Source: Thiohalomonas denitrificans
Lineage (GTDB): Bacteria; Pseudomonadota; Gammaproteobacteria; Thiohalomonadales; Thiohalomonadaceae
NCBI RefSeq assembly: GCF_016841685.1
Contig: NZ_JAENYR010000003.1
Coordinates: 26,375 to 90,374 of the forward strand
Direction: 5' to 3'
DNA: 64,000 nt
The position numbers and the translations under genes are program-made. Below the pieces are notes generated by a model, which saw only the letters and a list, made by a program, of their open reading frames with translations, had not been told where the DNA came from and ran no database searches. Positions within the stretch are counted from its first letter, which is position 1. Each line of letters begins with the position of its first letter. Positions 63,469-64,000 of the stretch are shown piece after piece.

Positions 63469-63523
63469 CTATTCGTTGGTTTGAGATAAAGTGGCCTCCA
63501 TGGTCGGATAAAAAGATCAAGAA

Positions 63524-63650
63524 CAAATGGGGGTTGCGCCAAGCAAGCCTGTAGAAGGAGGAAGCGAATGAAACGACCTCATAAGCGGAAACCTTCTTTA
63601 GCGACCCAGCGGGTGCGGAACCCGCATGGCAGAGCAAACCAGCAGCCATA
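63524..63650 (+). mobile_element. Group II intron-like 5' fragment, copy 3 (127 bases)
   Basis: CAAATGGGGGTTGCGCCAAG, then GCCTGTAGAAGGAGGAAG, GGAAACCTTCTTTAGC, CAGCGGGTGCGGAACCCGCA and AACCAGCAGCCATA. It covers the first third of copy 1 and stops abruptly where the right direct repeat begins. Confidence 0.55.
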
Positions 63651-63704
63651 ATGGTAACCGGCACGGCTGAAGTATGCCAACGCACTTGCGGAGGAGTAAC
63701 GGAA
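63651..63704 (+). repeat. Right direct repeat bracketing the RHS island
   Basis: Imperfect copy of 51271-51325 in the same orientation, beginning ATGGTAACCGGCACGGCTGA. It abuts intron-like fragment 3 exactly. Confidence 0.65.
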
Positions 63705-63805
63705 GGTCGAGGCTGTTTTCTTTCCCCTGCTGCGCAGGCCCGCATCGTGGTCCCCGTGTTCCCCGTGGTTCGAAATTCAAGGGGGGAATCGTTAACTTCT
63801 TGAGG

Positions 63806-63871
63806 AGGAGCCCCAGCGACAAAGCAATCTCGAAGTGTAAAGTACCAGATTGCCGCGTCGCTGGGGCTCCT
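63806..63871. repeat. Inverted repeat with 25-base arms
   Basis: AGGAGCCCCAGCGAC...GCAATCT faces AGATTGC...GTCGCTGGGGCTCCT across 16 bases; 22 of 25 arm positions pair. It is followed by TCGCAATGACGG, the ending of many dispersed proteobacterial repeats. The 63705-63805 stretch before it holds no gene I can support. Confidence 0.85.
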
Positions 63872-63880
63872 CGCAATGAC

Positions 63881-64000
63881 GGCTGAACGTTCGTCACCGA
63901 TTCGGGCTGCGCAGCAGGGGGTACGGCTCGCAATGACGGCTAAAGGTTCGTCACCGATTCGGGCTGCGCAGCAGGGGGTACGGCTCGCAATGACGGCTAA
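63881..64000. repeat. 57-bp tandem repeat running off the window
   Basis: Unit GGCTGAACGTTCGTCACCGA... is repeated at 63938 as GGCTAAAGGTTCGTCACCGA..., and a third unit starts at 63995. Each unit contains GCTGCGCAGC, a perfect palindrome, and TCGCAATGACGG. Confidence 0.95.

Noticed and set aside
51271..63704. Group II intron maturase or a complete intron in the RHS island
   Set aside because: No reverse transcriptase frame and no domain V-type hairpin are present. Only 5'-end fragments are seen.

Overview
The window reads as the chromosome of a GC-rich gammaproteobacterial sulfur oxidiser, probably of the Chromatiales/Ectothiorhodospiraceae type. The main evidence is an aprMBA operon for membrane-linked APS reductase (37577-40780), a tetrathionate-reductase-type molybdoenzyme at the left edge, a complete rnfABCDGE operon, and standard gammaproteobacterial neighbourhoods (purM/purN next to DUF2066-pgsA-perM-hda; DUF2069-wrbA; mrp-dcd). 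The genus assignment is inference; no rRNA or tRNA gene is present to support it.

Layout. 1-5.6 kb: 3' part of a ttrA-like gene, a DUF454 membrane protein, a spermidine-synthase-like methyltransferase, cyanase and a Crp/Fnr regulator. 5.7-12.2 kb: argG, gloA, DUF1841, nth, an AI-2E permease gene broken by one in-frame TGA, and mgtE. These genes are separated by copies of an inverted-repeat family whose arms read CCGCAGAGACGC or similar. 12.3-17.6 kb: rnfE-G-D-C-B-A on the minus strand, with one of these repeats between rnfA and rnfB. 17.7-29.7 kb: metG, mrp with an IscR-like site upstream, dcd, DUF3108, purN-purM, DUF2066-pgsA-perM-hda, DUF2069 and wrbA. Two copies of a small terminal-inverted-repeat element with 10-bp target duplications also lie here. 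30-37.4 kb: two lipoprotein genes with look-alike promoters, two thioredoxin-fold proteins, a TolC/HlyD pair with acylphosphatase, a lytic transglycosylase and a TPR protein. 37.6-42.2 kb: aprMBA and a DMT permease.

42.2-49.1 kb is a minus-strand block: a GNAT-like 'thermostable hemolysin' protein, an AMP-binding ligase, a haem-oxygenase-fold iron protein and an SDR are joined by 4-nt overlaps, followed by a TPR protein, a two-component system and a small periplasmic repeat protein. It looks like a small-molecule (acyl conjugate) pathway with its own sensor. Upstream lie an 8-bp tandem repeat and a decayed end of a second lytic transglycosylase gene, then proS.

51.2-63.7 kb is a polymorphic-toxin island. 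A secreted RHS/YD-repeat giant (2,527 aa, with propeller, Ig-like, carboxypeptidase-regulatory-like and NHL repeats) is followed by its putative immunity gene and two displaced RHS-core/tip/immunity cassettes. Each cassette junction carries a fragment of the same group-II-intron-like sequence, and the island is bracketed by an imperfect ~55-bp direct repeat. The last 300 bases hold an inverted repeat and a 57-bp tandem repeat.
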